Counted from the stretch's first letter, positions 13,071 to 21,104 are shown. The stretch: 64,000 bases of DNA from Muscardinus avellanarius (GCA_963383645.1 OY726566.1:93932529-93996528), one strand, 5' to 3'. Numbers and translations are program-made. Notes: generated from the letters alone by a model not told the origin.

Positions 13071-16000
13071 TTTGCAGTACTTAGAGGATGGAACCCAGGG
13101 GCATTCTACTTCCGAGCTACACCCCCAGCCCTATTTTTTAATTCTTTATTTTGAAACAGTTCTCACTGAGTTACAAAGGGCCTAAGTAGCTGAGACTGTC
13201 CACAAATCACGATCCTCCTGTCCACAAATCACGATCCTCCTGTCTCAGCCTCCCAAATGGTGGGCTTACAAGCATGTGACATTACCCTGGCTGCCAGTAG
13301 TTACTTTTAGATACACCCAAAAGAAATCTCAGACCTGTCAGGAGTCATTTCTCCTTTCCTCCCTGCCCCCATACTTTGACAACTCTAGTCTACTTTTCTG
13401 TCTGCATTTCCATATGATTTTTAATATACTAGTGTACTCATATGATCCAGGTTTTTTTTATACCAACCTAGAGAGCTTTGTAGAGTACGTACTGTTGTAT
13501 AGCTCTCAGTGGAATTATTTAACTTTAGTAATTCATTTTAAAACTTCAGAGAAAAAACTTGAAATCCTTTCCCTAAATCTTTTGTTCTCTTGAACTTTAT
13601 TCCTCAAGAATTATACTCATTAACTGCAGACAGCTTCTCTAACTTTGAATTCTCTTTGGCAAGAATCCAAATTTTTATTTTAGAAAAAAAGCAACTCTGA
13701 GGAGAACGACTTGAGCAGATAGTTCATGCCTGTTGTTTTTCTGATTCTACGTATAGGAACCTTTCTCATTTAACTCAACATTAGGACTCTGATTGAAAAT
13801 GAAAAATTTCAGAGTATTTTCCTGATGTCAGACATGCAAGACCTTGCTTAGATAGGTGATGTATGAATTTCTTGGTGCAAAGATAGAATGTAAGCCCAGA
13901 AAGGAGGGGGATAAGGAATCAACCTGGTACGATAAATTGTTTCTTTTTTATTATTAGCTCCAATTATAGTCCCAACTACAGCTATACCAATCAGAAATAA
14001 AAAACATAAATTTGAGCTGGGCATGGGGGCTCACGCTTGTAATCCCAGCAATTGGGCAACTGAGACAGGGGGATTCCGGTTCGCCGACAGCCTCAGCTAT
14101 TTAGTGAGGCCCTTTGCAACTCAGAGAGAACCTGTTTTAAAATAAAGAATCAAAAATAGGTCTGGGCATACAGCTCAGAGGTAGAATACCCCTGGGTTCC
14201 ATCCCCAGTACTGCGAAAATAAAATAAATTTGTCTTCTAATTGGAGGAAAATGTTCTCTCCTTCCTGCCAAGTCACTTTATCATTCATGTTTAGAATTCT
14301 GCTTGCCATTTATAATGGCACCTTAGGGTTCTAAGGAAGCCACAGTGAAAGCACAGTTTCTGCTCTATAAAAATTTATGAGCTTTCCATAGTGATGTTCC
14401 CTGATAAGTCACCAACTCCAAGACCATATCTAGAAAGAATCTTAAAGGCCAGGCCAGTTGGCCTAACCAGGTCTTATTTACCTGATCGGTAATAGGAGAA
14501 GTTAAGCATATTAGGTAAAGCAGTTAAGCTTATATTAGAAAAAGGCTGCTACTTGGTCTCATGTACCATTGATTAATAAGTTTATTTCCTCACTACTTCG
14601 TGAAAACCCATGGTTGAATGCAAAAGTATAGATTTGTTAAAAAGATAAATGAGTGATTTATTTATAAATTAGTCAAAGTATCTAGAAAGAAGTTCCTATA
14701 ATTCATGAAAACATTTCATAAACTTTTCAAAGATTGGCCCACAACCTTTCTGGAACATCTCACAAAACAAAGTATGTCTGAAAGCCAAGTGTGGTGGCGC
14801 ATGCCTGTAATCCCAGTCCCTTCGGAGCTTAAGTAAACTCATTGCTTCTGAATGACTATATTAGTGCTATCAAATTAAATGCACTTCCAGCACCCACATG
14901 AAGAACTGGGTGATCTTTATCTATGGGCTGCTCAAGTTCAAAAGTAATAGGTGGGAAAAGGTCTTGGACTAGAAATGCAAACATCATGGGGCCCAGTACT
15001 TGTTCTACCCTTACCAATGGTCAAAGGACACCTAACTTTTTTGGACTTGATTCACTTTTGGAAAAACAGAGATTACAATCCGTGACAACTGTTCCAACAG
15101 CCAATGGTGATAATATATAAGTGTGGAAACAAAGATGGCACCGTAGATAGTATTTTACAGCTGGAAACAGGAGGCTGAGTGACTTGAGAGGGCCACAAGA
15201 GTCAGTGGATGGCAAAGCCAAGGAGGAAATTCAGAACCTGAGCTTTTTAGGCCTGAGCTTCTTCCAGTCCACCTGTTGTCTCTTCTCCAACAGCTTCTGT
15301 CCACTTAACCTTGCACATTCGTACTCAACATTACTTGCAAAGCTGACCTACTTCCCCTTAAGGAAAGTGTCACAACCGGCCTCAATTTAGTGACACTTCA
15401 AAATGCATCCCCAATTTAAAGGCGATAATATCTTCAAGCTGGATATGTTCTCAGGTCACCTGGACCCTTTTACATAAATAATAATCTCTTCTACATCACT
15501 GAGATGTAGATGTTTGGGCAAAATACTCATAACCGTCTCTAAAGCCAATGACACGAAGGCTTTGCGGGACACTAATACACGTGCAACTTTGAAGCAGGTT
15601 ACAAAACCGGACTGTTTTAGAAGGCAGAACAGAGGAAAGAGCTGGAGTTTGGATGGGAAGGAGGGGCGAAAGGGGCTTGGTGGAAGGAACCTCGGGTTCT
15701 GCCACCAGCTACCTGCCGATCTTGCACCAGTCACTAGGAAAACTCTACAGGCGTCAATCCCCCGCCCCCCGGAGCTGGACCGGGATGACGTCCGCAGCCC
15801 CTGGGTGCCCCCTCCCGGGAGGCGGGCGGTGTGCAGGACCGCGGGGCGGCGGACCCGGGAGCCTCCGGCTGCCGGCACCCCAGGGCGCCGGGCGCCGGCT
15901 TCGCTGTGGGTCCCGCTGACGCCAGGTGGGACCCCGCGGGGATGCAGCCGGGGCAGCGCGGGGGGCGCCGGCTTCCTCCGAGCAGCCTCGGGAGCCGGAG

Positions 16001-16097
16001 AGGCCGAGCGGGTCACTCACCGCACCAGCAGCTCTAGGAAGATCACGTTACTGCAGCAGCCTGCGAACACCAGGCCCACCGCGAAGGCCGGGCGCAT
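2024..16097 (-). CDS. SLC35B4: SLC35B4, nucleotide-sugar transporter, 5' part of gene (coding exons 1-5)
   Basis: Five exons on the minus strand (16021-16097, 9318-9431, 6661-6763, 4962-5011, 2024-2105; 77+114+103+50+82 nt) splice to 426 nt, exactly 142 codons with no stop. The product starts MRPAFAVGLVFAGCCSNVIF and contains RKHPGCGNIVTFAQFL, NNYALNLNIAMPLHMIF, SLIANMILGIIILKK and YTSIALVSAGIFICTFMSAK, which I recognise as SLC35B4. The family (SLC35B, yeast YEA4-like) exchanges UDP-xylose and UDP-GlcNAc across Golgi/ER membranes to feed glycosylation. The usual protein is about 330 residues with ten membrane helices; here about five hydrophobic segments are seen (near residues 5-24, 34-52, 66-82, 98-112 and 117-139). 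The C-terminal half lies beyond position 1. No frameshift or stop is present, so the gene looks intact. Intron phases are 2, 2, 0, 2, 0. The symbol rests on remembered protein sequence. Confidence 0.96.
3579..3950 (-). mobile_element. Compound young SINE: two copies inside one target duplication
   Basis: A 16-bp target duplication TGGTATATGGAATTCT at 3579-3594 and 3935-3950 brackets two reverse B1-dID units. The first (3595-3700) has the ID part and linker only and runs into (TC)n (3701-3740). The second (3741-3934) is complete and ends CGCCCGGCT. Only the outer ends carry the duplication. Confidence 0.92.
3701..3740. repeat. (TC)n between two SINE units
   Basis: Forty bases of uninterrupted TC followed by a T run that forms the tail of the second SINE unit. 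Confidence 0.95.
4342..4535 (+). mobile_element. Old B1-dID SINE
   Basis: GACTGGCGCGGTGGTACACA through GGCTGGGGGTGTAGCTGAGA; a C run follows the right end. Confidence 0.88.
4962..5011 (-). CDS. SLC35B4: SLC35B4 coding exon 4
   Basis: This short exon of 50 nt has a strong polypyrimidine acceptor (CTCTTTTCTTTTTGCAG) and donor GTAAGT. It encodes GSLIANMILGIIILKK plus two bases of the next codon (residues 99-114), a membrane helix ending in basic residues. Confidence 0.94.
5753..6296. mobile_element. MER44/Tigger-type non-autonomous DNA transposon
   Basis: The left end CAGGTTGATCATCCCTAATC and the reverse complement of the right end (CAGGTACAGATTGAGTGGCT) are diverged terminal inverted repeats, and repeated AAAATCC/AATGCTTC words match the family. 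The element is split by the SINE at 5910-6154. Confidence 0.75.
5910..6154 (+). mobile_element. B1-dID SINE with (AAAT)n tail and target duplication
   Basis: Full-length copy GCCGGGCGTGATGGCG... ending in an AAAT repeat. It is flanked by GTACATATGAAA at 5898-5909 and 6155-6166. Confidence 0.95.
6661..6763 (-). CDS. SLC35B4: SLC35B4 coding exon 3
   Basis: The acceptor is TCTCTGCCGCTAG ending at 6764 and the donor GTAAGT starts at 6660. The exon encodes residues 64-98, YYAVMVTMFFTVSVVNNY followed by ALNLNIAMPLHMIFRS. It ends on a codon boundary. The NNYAL and MPLHMIF stretches are typical of the SLC35B subfamily. Confidence 0.95.
7043..7138. repeat. (TG)n followed by (GA)n/(GGGA)n
   Basis: About 37 bases of TG, then a pure purine run 7083-7138, just before a SINE. 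Confidence 0.95.
7170..7392 (+). mobile_element. Young B1-dID SINE
   Basis: GCATGGTGGCGCACGCTTGT, linker TGTTTCCAAATAAAGTATAA, right end CAGTACCACC and an A-rich tail. Confidence 0.92.
8640..8765. mobile_element. L1M-type fragment
   Basis: GTAACATAAAATTAACCATT and ATTTACAATGCTGTATAAGC follow the old L1 3' consensus. Confidence 0.55.
9059..9241 (-). mobile_element. Young B1-dID SINE near exon 2
   Basis: GGTGGTACTGGGGTTCCTGG through CGCCACCACGCCTGGC, flanked by TACTCCTTTTCT at 9047-9058 and 9242-9253. It is in the sense direction of SLC35B4 and about 65 bases past the exon 2 donor. Confidence 0.95.
9318..9431 (-). CDS. SLC35B4: SLC35B4 coding exon 2
   Basis: The acceptor is ATTATACAG ending at 9432. 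The exon encodes residues 26-63 (KHPGCGNIVTFAQFLFIAVE, then GFLFEANLGRKPPAIPIR). The donor GTATCG at 9317-9312 keeps GT but is poor at +4 to +6. A young SINE ends about 65 bases beyond the donor inside intron 2. Confidence 0.95.
10134..10193 (+). repeat. Two tandem 30-bp units
   Basis: TGGTCTATGTAACAGCTAGG at 10134 recurs as TGGTCTACGTAACAGCTAGG at 10164; four differences over 30 bases. Confidence 0.9.
10543..10570. repeat. (TGCG)n microsatellite
   Basis: ATGCGTGCGTGCGTGCGTGC continuing to 10570, directly at the tail of a reverse SINE. Confidence 0.95.
10571..10762 (-). mobile_element. Old B1-dID SINE
   Basis: GGGACTGAGATTGAACCCAG through GCGCACCACCACGCCCAGC. Confidence 0.9.
11160..11250 (+). 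mobile_element. MER5/MER20-like hAT fragment
   Basis: GGGAATCTACTTTCAGAAGC and AGCACTGGAAACCACAGTG resemble the 3' part of MER5A/MER20. Confidence 0.45.
11553..11800 (+). mobile_element. B1-dID SINE with long A tail and target duplication
   Basis: GCCGGGCTTGGTGGTGCATG to CCCAGTACCGCG plus a (GAAA)n tail; AAGTGACTCTCA is present at 11541-11552 and 11801-11812. The next SINE follows directly. Confidence 0.95.
11812..12015 (+). mobile_element. Old B1-dID SINE
   Basis: ACTGGGTATGATAGGGCACA through AACCCCTACTACCAC; forms a tandem pair with the previous SINE. Confidence 0.9.
12180..12255 (-). mobile_element. MIR/L2-like fragment
   Basis: TTTTTCTCATCTGTAAAATG is the classic MIR-type word. Confidence 0.5.
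12693..12786 (-). mobile_element. ID element (tRNA-derived SINE without B1 part)
   Basis: GGGATGGAACCCAGGACCTC, ATGCATGCTAAGTAAATTCT and ATCTTAGCCCC form a tRNA-like unit (A and B boxes on the minus strand). It is not a functional tRNA gene. Confidence 0.8.
12930..13480. mobile_element. L1M fragment split by a SINE
   Basis: TTGTGCAACCATTGCCAATA (left of the SINE) and ACAACTCTAGTCTACTTTTC (right of it) follow the old L1 3' consensus in order. Confidence 0.6.
13028..13292 (-). mobile_element. Old B1-dID SINE with (TTA)n tail and internal duplication
   Basis: The tail is (TTA)n 13028-13070. The body carries TGTCCACAAATCACGATCCT twice (22-bp units 13197-13218 and 13219-13240). Confidence 0.92.
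14013..14232 (+). mobile_element. Old B1-dID SINE
   Basis: AGCTGGGCATGGGGGCTCAC through CCATCCCCAGTACTGCG. Confidence 0.92.
14783..14826 (+). mobile_element. Truncated SINE, left end only
   Basis: AGCCAAGTGTGGTGGCGCAT GCCTGTAATCCCAG, then unrelated sequence. Confidence 0.8.
15125..15275 (+). mobile_element. MIR-like fragment
   Basis: TTTTACAGCTGGAAACAGGA GGCTGAGTGACTTGAG and GGCAAAGCCAAGGAGGAAAT follow the MIR consensus. Confidence 0.6.
16021..16097 (-). CDS. SLC35B4: SLC35B4 coding exon 1 (start codon)
   Basis: The ATG is at 16097-16095 and the exon encodes residues 1-25 plus two bases of codon 26. It ends GCTGGTGCG with donor GTGAGT at 16020-16015. The start is supported by an in-frame TAG at 16131-16133, 11 codons upstream, and by G at -3 (CCGGCC before ATG). 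The residues form the first membrane helix. The exon sits inside the CpG island. Confidence 0.95.
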
Positions 16098-16338
16098 GGC
16101 CGGTGCGAGGGAAGGAGAGCGAGCGCCCGCCTACGCTGCTACCCCAGGAAGGCGGCCCGGATCATCGCCCACCCGGCGCGCCACTCTCCCCGGGGATGTC
16201 AGTGGGCTCCACTTCCCCTGCGGTCGCCACCGACGTGGCCAGCCCAGGAGCTGTAGTTCGCAGTCAGCCCAGGCCCCATTCATCCGAGGGGGCGTCCCAG
16301 TCCCGGCCGGACCACATATCCCAGAGGACCACGCGTCC

Positions 16339-16346
16339 TGACGTCA
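16339..16346. promoter_or_regulatory. Perfect cAMP response element (CRE) palindrome
   Basis: TGACGTCA, the full CREB/ATF palindrome, about 240 bases upstream of the SLC35B4 ATG and next to a GC box. Occupancy is inference. Confidence 0.7.
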
Positions 16347-16423
16347 GTCTGGGCGGGCCGTTTCTCCACTGAGAGTAGAGCAGGGCGAGAGCCCCGGAAG
16401 TCTCGCGTGATCAGGGCCGCGGG

Positions 16424-16445
16424 GCCTGCTGGGAAGTGAAGTTCC
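16424..16445. promoter_or_regulatory. ZNF143/STAF-like promoter box
   Basis: GCCTGCTGGGAAGTGAAGTT resembles the reverse complement of the ACTACA-TTCCCAGCA promoter motif bound by ZNF143. A weaker relative (GAGCTGTAGTTCGC) lies at 16249-16262. Both are imperfect matches. Confidence 0.45.
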
Positions 16446-16594
16446 AAAACCGTCAAGGTGTCGGGCCACTGCTGAGAACTGGGGAACAGGCGTACGGGAG
16501 CTACAGACCTGCGCTCTAACAGCTGAAACAATGCTGCCGAACTGAATGAAAGTAGAAATTCCTCTAAATTTGCCTCTAGAAAATTAGAGTGGAG

Positions 16595-16804
16595 CCGGGC
16601 GTGGTGACGCACGCTTGTAATCCCCGCGCTTGGGAGGCTGAGACAGGAGGATCGCACAGGTTCGAAGCCAGACTCAGCTACTTAATGAGGCGCTCAGCAA
16701 CTCTAATGAGACCCTGTTTCCAAATAAAATATAAAAAAAGGTCGAGGAGGTAGAAAAGCCCCTGGGTTTTACCCAAGTACCACAAAAAAGAAAGAAAGAA
16801 AAAG
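16595..16804 (+). mobile_element. Young B1-dID SINE upstream of SLC35B4 promoter
   Basis: CCGGGCGTGGTGACGCACGC, linker TGTTTCCAAATAAAATATAA and an AAAG-rich tail. It is flanked by AAAATTAGAGTGGA and AAAATTATAGTGGA. Confidence 0.92.
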
Positions 16805-16817
16805 AAAATTATAGTGG

Positions 16818-16920
16818 AACTGGGTGCGGTGGCTCACACCTGAAATCCCAGTAGTTGGGAGGATGGCAAGTTCAGATCAGCATCAGCAATTTAGAGAGAC
16901 CCTGTTTCAAAATTAAAAGG
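16818..16920 (+). mobile_element. SINE left half (B1 part only)
   Basis: ACTGGGTGCGGTGGCTCACA to CCTGTTTCAAAATTAAAAGG; the ID part is missing, interrupted by the next SINE. Confidence 0.82.
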
Positions 16921-17133
16921 AAGCCTGGCATGGTGGCGCAGGCTTGTTATCCTAGCATTTTGGGAGGCTGAGACAGGATCCAGGTTCGGGGGCAGCCTCA
17001 GCTACTTAGGCCCTTTATAACTCAGTGAGACTCTGTTTCAAAATAAAGAATAAAAAACTAGGCTGGGGAGGTGTAGTTCGGAGGTAGAATGTCCCTGGGT
17101 TCAAATCCCACTGAAAAAAAAAAAAAAAAAAAC
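16921..17133 (+). mobile_element. Old B1-dID SINE
   Basis: GCCTGGCATGGTGGCGCAGG to TTCAAATCCCACTG plus an A run; third in a row of three head-to-tail SINEs. Confidence 0.92.
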
Positions 17134-17219
17134 ATAGTGGACCCAGAAATTCTGAGGTTGATCTTATCAGCCCTGCTATCCCAAGCAACATGGCAGAGGC
17201 TCCATCTTACAGTAGGTAA

Positions 17220-17295
17220 AGATGAAAACAGTAACGTCTGTCTTACCTGGTTGTTGTGAGAGTTAAAAGATGTGGTCTATGAAAATCCTCGCACA
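17220..17295. mobile_element. MIR-like fragment
   Basis: TACCTGGTTGTTGTGAGAGT TAAAAGATG matches the MIR central word. Confidence 0.5.
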
Positions 17296-17535
17296 GTATG
17301 TTTATTCACCTATAATTACTGGTGAGGCACCTAGCCTGCTACCTGACCTTGTTAGCTCCTCTAGGCCAAGGACATTAAGTCATTATTGTTACATGCCCAC
17401 ACTGTACCTCCTCAAGGTGTGTACTCATCAAATACTGAATTTAACTGGTAGAAGACATTCTATTCATATTAATTCTTACTCCAACTCACCTTTAAAAATC
17501 TGCCTTTTGTGAATTTTATAATGCACTAGAATTGC
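17296..17535. other. Unique sequence, no feature seen
   Basis: Short intergenic stretch between MIR and MER5-like pieces; no exon or motif recognised. Confidence 0.5.
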
Positions 17536-17695
17536 CTGGGGTGCTTCTTTTAAGAAAATACAGGTTTCTAGGCAAGGATTCTGGTTCAGTAGGTCTTAAG
17601 TGAGAGCCAGTACTCTGCACTTAAACACCCCAGATGATTTTGATGTGGTCTCCAGGCTACAAATTAGGCAAAAAACATTTTGAAGTATGTGTGTA
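17536..17695 (+). mobile_element. MER5A-type hAT-Charlie MITE
   Basis: GAATTGCCTGGGGTGCTTCT, GATTCTGGTTCAGTAGGTCT and CCCCAGATGATTTTGATGTG are MER5A words in order. Confidence 0.75.
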
Positions 17696-17927
17696 TTTTA
17701 AGGAAGCCTTCAGATTATTCATGTCTTAACAGGCAATAAAAACAAAATAGCATTCCAAAATTCGACTTAGCTTCCCATCCTGTACTCTGACTTTGCTATC
17801 GCTGTTGGGATCAATTGCAACTTAAATGTATGAAGTGGCAAAATAATCAGCAATAGTGCTGACATTTTAGACTAGGTACTGGGGGGGAGAAGTGTAAACA
17901 CATTGCTTCTTTGCTGGGTGAACAAGG

Positions 17928-17929
<2 letters not shown>

Positions 17930-17969
<40 letters not shown>
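17930..17969. repeat. (CA)n microsatellite
   Basis: Forty bases of AC dinucleotides without interruption. Confidence 0.98.
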
Positions 17970-17970
<1 letters not shown>

Positions 17971-18179
17971 TTTACAAATAAAGAACAGTCCAGCACTACC
18001 TTATGCATATAAGTACCTAACAAGCACTATTAATTGTCGTTGTTGATTGAATTAGAACCAAATCGGATAGCTCAGATTATAAATTCTCTGAGAATTCAAC
18101 TGGAACAAGAGGGAAATGCACTTTCATTTCACCACCAAAGATAAAATAGGCATTTTTGGCAGAAGTACCTGGACAGTAG

Positions 18180-18625
18180 TAGTTCTCAAAGTTTGCCAGA
18201 TGACTGCAGCTAACTAAGGTTGAACACCATTGAAATCAAGGAATCAAGCACTCTAAAGGGCTGGGTTTAGGGCCAATATCAGTAGGTCACTTTAGGTGCA
18301 TCTCAGTCTGATTAAACCAGGTCATTTAGGGGTGGGATGCAGGAATCAATTTATTTATTATTTAGTAACTTTATTTTTGGATTGTGGGTTGAACCCAGGG
18401 GCATTCTACCTCTGAGATACAACTCTAGCCTTTTTCTTTTTCAAATTTAAGTTTTGAAACAGGGTCTTGCGGCACTGTTGAGGCTGGTCTTGCACCTACG
18501 ATCCTATGATCTTAAGCTCTCAAGGAGAGGATTACAGGTATGAGCCATCACACCCAGTGGTATCAGTCACCTTTAAAACTCTACACGTGATTCCAATGTA
18601 AAACCAAGATTGAGAACCACCGATG
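18180..18625 (+). mobile_element. MER20/MER5-type hAT MITE split by a SINE
   Basis: It starts near GTAGTTCTCAAAGTTTGCC, continues with GCATCTCAGTCTGATTAAAC and ends ATTCCAATGTAAAACCAAGA TTGAGAACCAC. The SINE 18380-18560 interrupts it. Confidence 0.65.
18380..18560 (-). mobile_element. Old B1-dID SINE
   Basis: GGTTGAACCCAGGGGCATTC through GAGCCATCACACCCAG. Confidence 0.88.
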
Positions 18626-18631
18626 GCCTTT

Positions 18632-18790
18632 CACACTTAGAGATCCTCAATCCTGGCTGCATGAGAAAGTCACCCAAAACAAAAATGTTTGAAACACTTT
18701 TTTAAAAATAAAAAATACCAGTCCTACTTCAACTAACTAAAGCAGAATATTAGAAAGTGAGGCTCACTCAAAGATAATATCCTCACCTCC
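18632..18790 (+). mobile_element. Second MER20-type hAT MITE fragment
   Basis: GATCCTCAATCCTGGCTGCA and AAATACCAGTCCTACTTCAA resemble the MER20 5' half; it abuts the previous element. Confidence 0.6.
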
Positions 18791-19140
18791 ACTGTAGGTA
18801 ATCCTGCCTAAAGGAACACTGAACTGAGCGCCCTTTCTTTTAACCTCGCGAGAGATTGATTCTAATTATACAAACTTTTATTTTCATATGCGCCAAGAAT
18901 TTGAGAGCGCTTACAGGATGTTCTAAACACCTCCCATTAAATCTCAGATAAAAACCAAACCATGCCTTAGTGACAGAACAAACAAACGGCCTGAGAGCTA
19001 TGTCTGCATATGCTCTGTACCTTCCTTCCTCCCTGTTTCTGTTTTGTGAATACTAATTGCATGTGCCTATTAATTACCTAGAATCTTGATAAATTAAGGA
19101 TTCTGCTTCACTAGGCCCAAGGCATGGCCTGAGATCCTGT

Positions 19141-19373
19141 CTGTCTGTCTGTCTTTCTTTCTTTCTTTCTTTCTTTCCTTTTTTTTTTTTTTTTTTTTTT
19201 TTTTTGGTGGTACTGGGGTTCCTGGAAGCTCTTCTACCTCCAGGCTACACTCCCAGACCTATTTTTACATTTTTGTTTGGAAACAGGGTCTCCTAAGCCA
19301 GCGCGTGCGGCGCGGTCCTCCTGTCTCTGCCTCCCAAGCGCAGGGATTGCAAGTGTGCGCCACCACGCCCGGC
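19141..19373 (-). mobile_element. Young B1-dID SINE with (CTGT)n/(CTTT)n tail and target duplication
   Basis: GAGATCCTGT at 19131-19140 and 19374-19383 brackets a long T-rich tail and a young reverse SINE ending CACGCCCGGC. Confidence 0.94.
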
Positions 19374-19592
19374 GAGATCCTGTGTTTCTAACAAGCTCTT
19401 AGTTATTGCCAATGCTCCTAACCTGTGGACCACACTTGGAAGAGCAGAAACTGAACTAGTTACCTGGGGAGACCTCTCTGCCCTCCGCTTTCCTTGGATC
19501 AGAAATGACAGGCAAGCAAGCCTGTCCTTAAGTTCCTCCTTCCCTTACTTCCCAATCGTGCTTCGAGAAATGACCTTACCTTTTTTCCGCTT

Positions 19593-19596
<4 letters not shown>

Positions 19597-19647
<51 letters not shown>
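19597..19647. repeat. (TG)n microsatellite
   Basis: Fifty-one bases of TG at the tail of a reverse SINE. Confidence 0.98.
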
Positions 19648-19649
<2 letters not shown>

Positions 19650-19833
19650 GGGGGGAGGGTACTGGGGATCGAACCCAGGGGCATTCTACCTCTGAGCTAT
19701 ACTCCCAACCTTATTTTATTTATCACTTGGAAATAGAGAACAATAGGTTGCTGAACTGGCCTTGAACCTTTAATCCTCCTGTCCCTGCTTCCTAAATCCT
19801 GAGATTACAGGCATGCATCACTGCACCCAGCCC
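19648..19833 (-). mobile_element. Old B1-dID SINE
   Basis: GTACTGGGGATCGAACCCAG through CATCACTGCACCCAGCCC. Confidence 0.9.
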
Positions 19834-19867
19834 TCCTCCTTCACTTCAGTATCAAATATCTTTTTTT

Positions 19868-20204
19868 TCTTTCAGTACTGGGGATTGCACCCAGGGGCAT
19901 TCTACCTCTGAGCTATACTCCTACACTCCCAGACCTATTTTATATTTTTAAATTTGGAAACAGGGTCTCTTAAACCAGAGAGGCTGGCTTCGAACCTGCG
20001 CAATCCTGATGTCTCTGCATCTCAAGTGTGGGGATTACAAGCGTGCGCCACCACACCAGGCTTTTTTATTCTTTATTTTGAAGCAGGGTCTCACTAAAAT
20101 GCAGGGGGCCTCACTAAGTAGCTGAGGCTGGCCAAAACATGTGATCCTCCTGTCTCAGCCTCCCAAGTCCTGGGGTTACAAGCATGTGCCACCATGCCCA
20201 AATA
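19868..20204 (-). mobile_element. Old SINE split by a younger SINE fragment
   Basis: The older ID part (19872-19919) and older B1 part (20062-20204) flank a younger unit lacking most of its ID part (19920-20061, with GGAAACAGGGTCTCTTAAACC). The junction is at the linker. Confidence 0.85.
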
Positions 20205-20321
20205 TCTTTAAAAGAGTGATTTATATTTATAATCTGCTTTTTATACCTCCAATCCGTTTCTTAAACTACTGTGATCAAAGCCAGATTATTGAAAGTAGTC
20301 ACATAAATGAGACTACTTACA

Positions 20322-20736
20322 AGTGTGCATGGTGGCACACACATGTAATCTCAGTACTTGGGAGGCTGCTACAGGAGAATTGCAAGTTCAAGGTCAGCTT
20401 CAGCAATTTAGCAAAGCTCTCAGCAACTTAGTGAGACCCTGTTTCAAATTTAAATGTAAAACAGAAGCCAGGTGTGGTGCACGCTTGTAATCCCAGTTCT
20501 TGGGAGGCTGAGGCAGGAGAATCACAGGTTCGCCAACAGCCTCAGCTATTTAGTGAGGCCCTCTGCAACTCAGTGAGACCCTATTTAAAAATAAAAAATA
20601 GAGCTGAGGATATAGCTCAGAGGTAGAATGCCCCTGGGCCTAATCCCCAGTACTACAAAAAATAAAATAAAATAAAATAGGGATATGGGAGTGCAGCTCA
20701 GGGCTAGAATGCCCCTAGGCTCAATCTCCAATACCA
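20322..20736 (+). mobile_element. Old SINE split at its linker by a second SINE
   Basis: The outer B1 part is 20322-20460 and the outer ID part 20685-20736 (GGGAGTGCAGCTCAGGGCTA). A complete inner SINE (20466-20680) lies exactly between them. Confidence 0.88.
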
Positions 20737-20818
20737 GAGAGAGAGAGACGAAGGAGAGAGGAAGGAGGGAAGGAAGAGGGAGGGAGGGAAGAAAGAAAGG
20801 AAAGAAAGAAGGAAGGAA
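20737..20818. repeat. (GA)n/(GGAA)n purine tract
   Basis: Purine-rich tail of the preceding SINE, alternating GAGA and GGAA units with a few interruptions. Confidence 0.92.
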
Positions 20819-20841
20819 TTAATTTCATGAGAGTCCTGGTG

Positions 20842-20843
<2 letters not shown>

Positions 20844-20888
<45 letters not shown>
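20844..20888. repeat. (TG)n microsatellite
   Basis: Forty-five bases of TG at the tail of a reverse SINE. Confidence 0.98.
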
Positions 20889-20889
<1 letters not shown>

Positions 20890-20893
<4 letters not shown>

Positions 20894-21104
20894 GTACTGG
20901 GGATGAAACTCAGGGGCATTCTACCTCTGAGCTATATTCCAAGCCTTATTTAAAAATTTTTTTTTATTCTTTTCTTTATTTTGAAACTGGTTCTCACTGG
21001 GTTGCAAAGGGCCTCACTAAGTAGCTGAGGCTGGCCATGAACCTGTGATTCTCCTGTCTCAGCCTCCCAAGTGCTGGGATTACAAGCATGGGCCACCACA
21101 CAGC
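20890..21104 (-). mobile_element. Old B1-dID SINE
   Basis: GGTACTGGGGATGAAACTCA through ATGGGCCACCACACAGC. Confidence 0.92.

Larger units (their letters stand above)
9432..16020 (-). other. SLC35B4: SLC35B4 intron 1
   Basis: The longest intron seen. Unique stretches lie at 9432-10540, 10765-11540, 12016-12690, 13480-14010, 14230-14780 and 14830-15750. Between them are seven SINE copies or fragments, one L1M fragment (12930-13480) and MIR-like pieces. Small open frames, including one starting MGCSSSK at 14923, are isolated and match no family. Confidence 0.8.
15750..16460. promoter_or_regulatory. CpG island over SLC35B4 exon 1
   Basis: CG dinucleotides are frequent through this stretch and scarce on both sides, and G+C is far above the surrounding sequence. 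It spans the start of intron 1, exon 1 and the upstream region. It is the only such island in the window, in line with a single housekeeping-type promoter. Confidence 0.9.
16098..16460 (-). promoter_or_regulatory. SLC35B4: SLC35B4 5' UTR and core promoter region
   Basis: GC-rich, CpG-rich sequence immediately upstream of the SLC35B4 ATG with no TATA box at a plausible distance. It holds a perfect CRE (TGACGTCA, 16339-16346), a GC box (GGGCGGG, 16351-16357), an ETS-type CCGGAAG (16394-16400) and two boxes resembling ZNF143/STAF sites. The exact transcription start cannot be read; it should lie between about 16110 and 16450. A divergent transcript to the right is possible but has no direct support. 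Confidence 0.75.

Noticed and set aside
14923..15120. Open frame starting MGCSSSKV, a myristoylation-like N terminus
   Set aside because: It is 65 codons inside SLC35B4 intron 1, with no splice partner or recognised domain; the start is probably chance.
15456..16372. Long open frames on both strands over the CpG island (up to 275 codons)
   Set aside because: GC-rich DNA has few stop codons. Only the 77-nt SLC35B4 exon 1 on the minus strand has a matching protein and splice donor.
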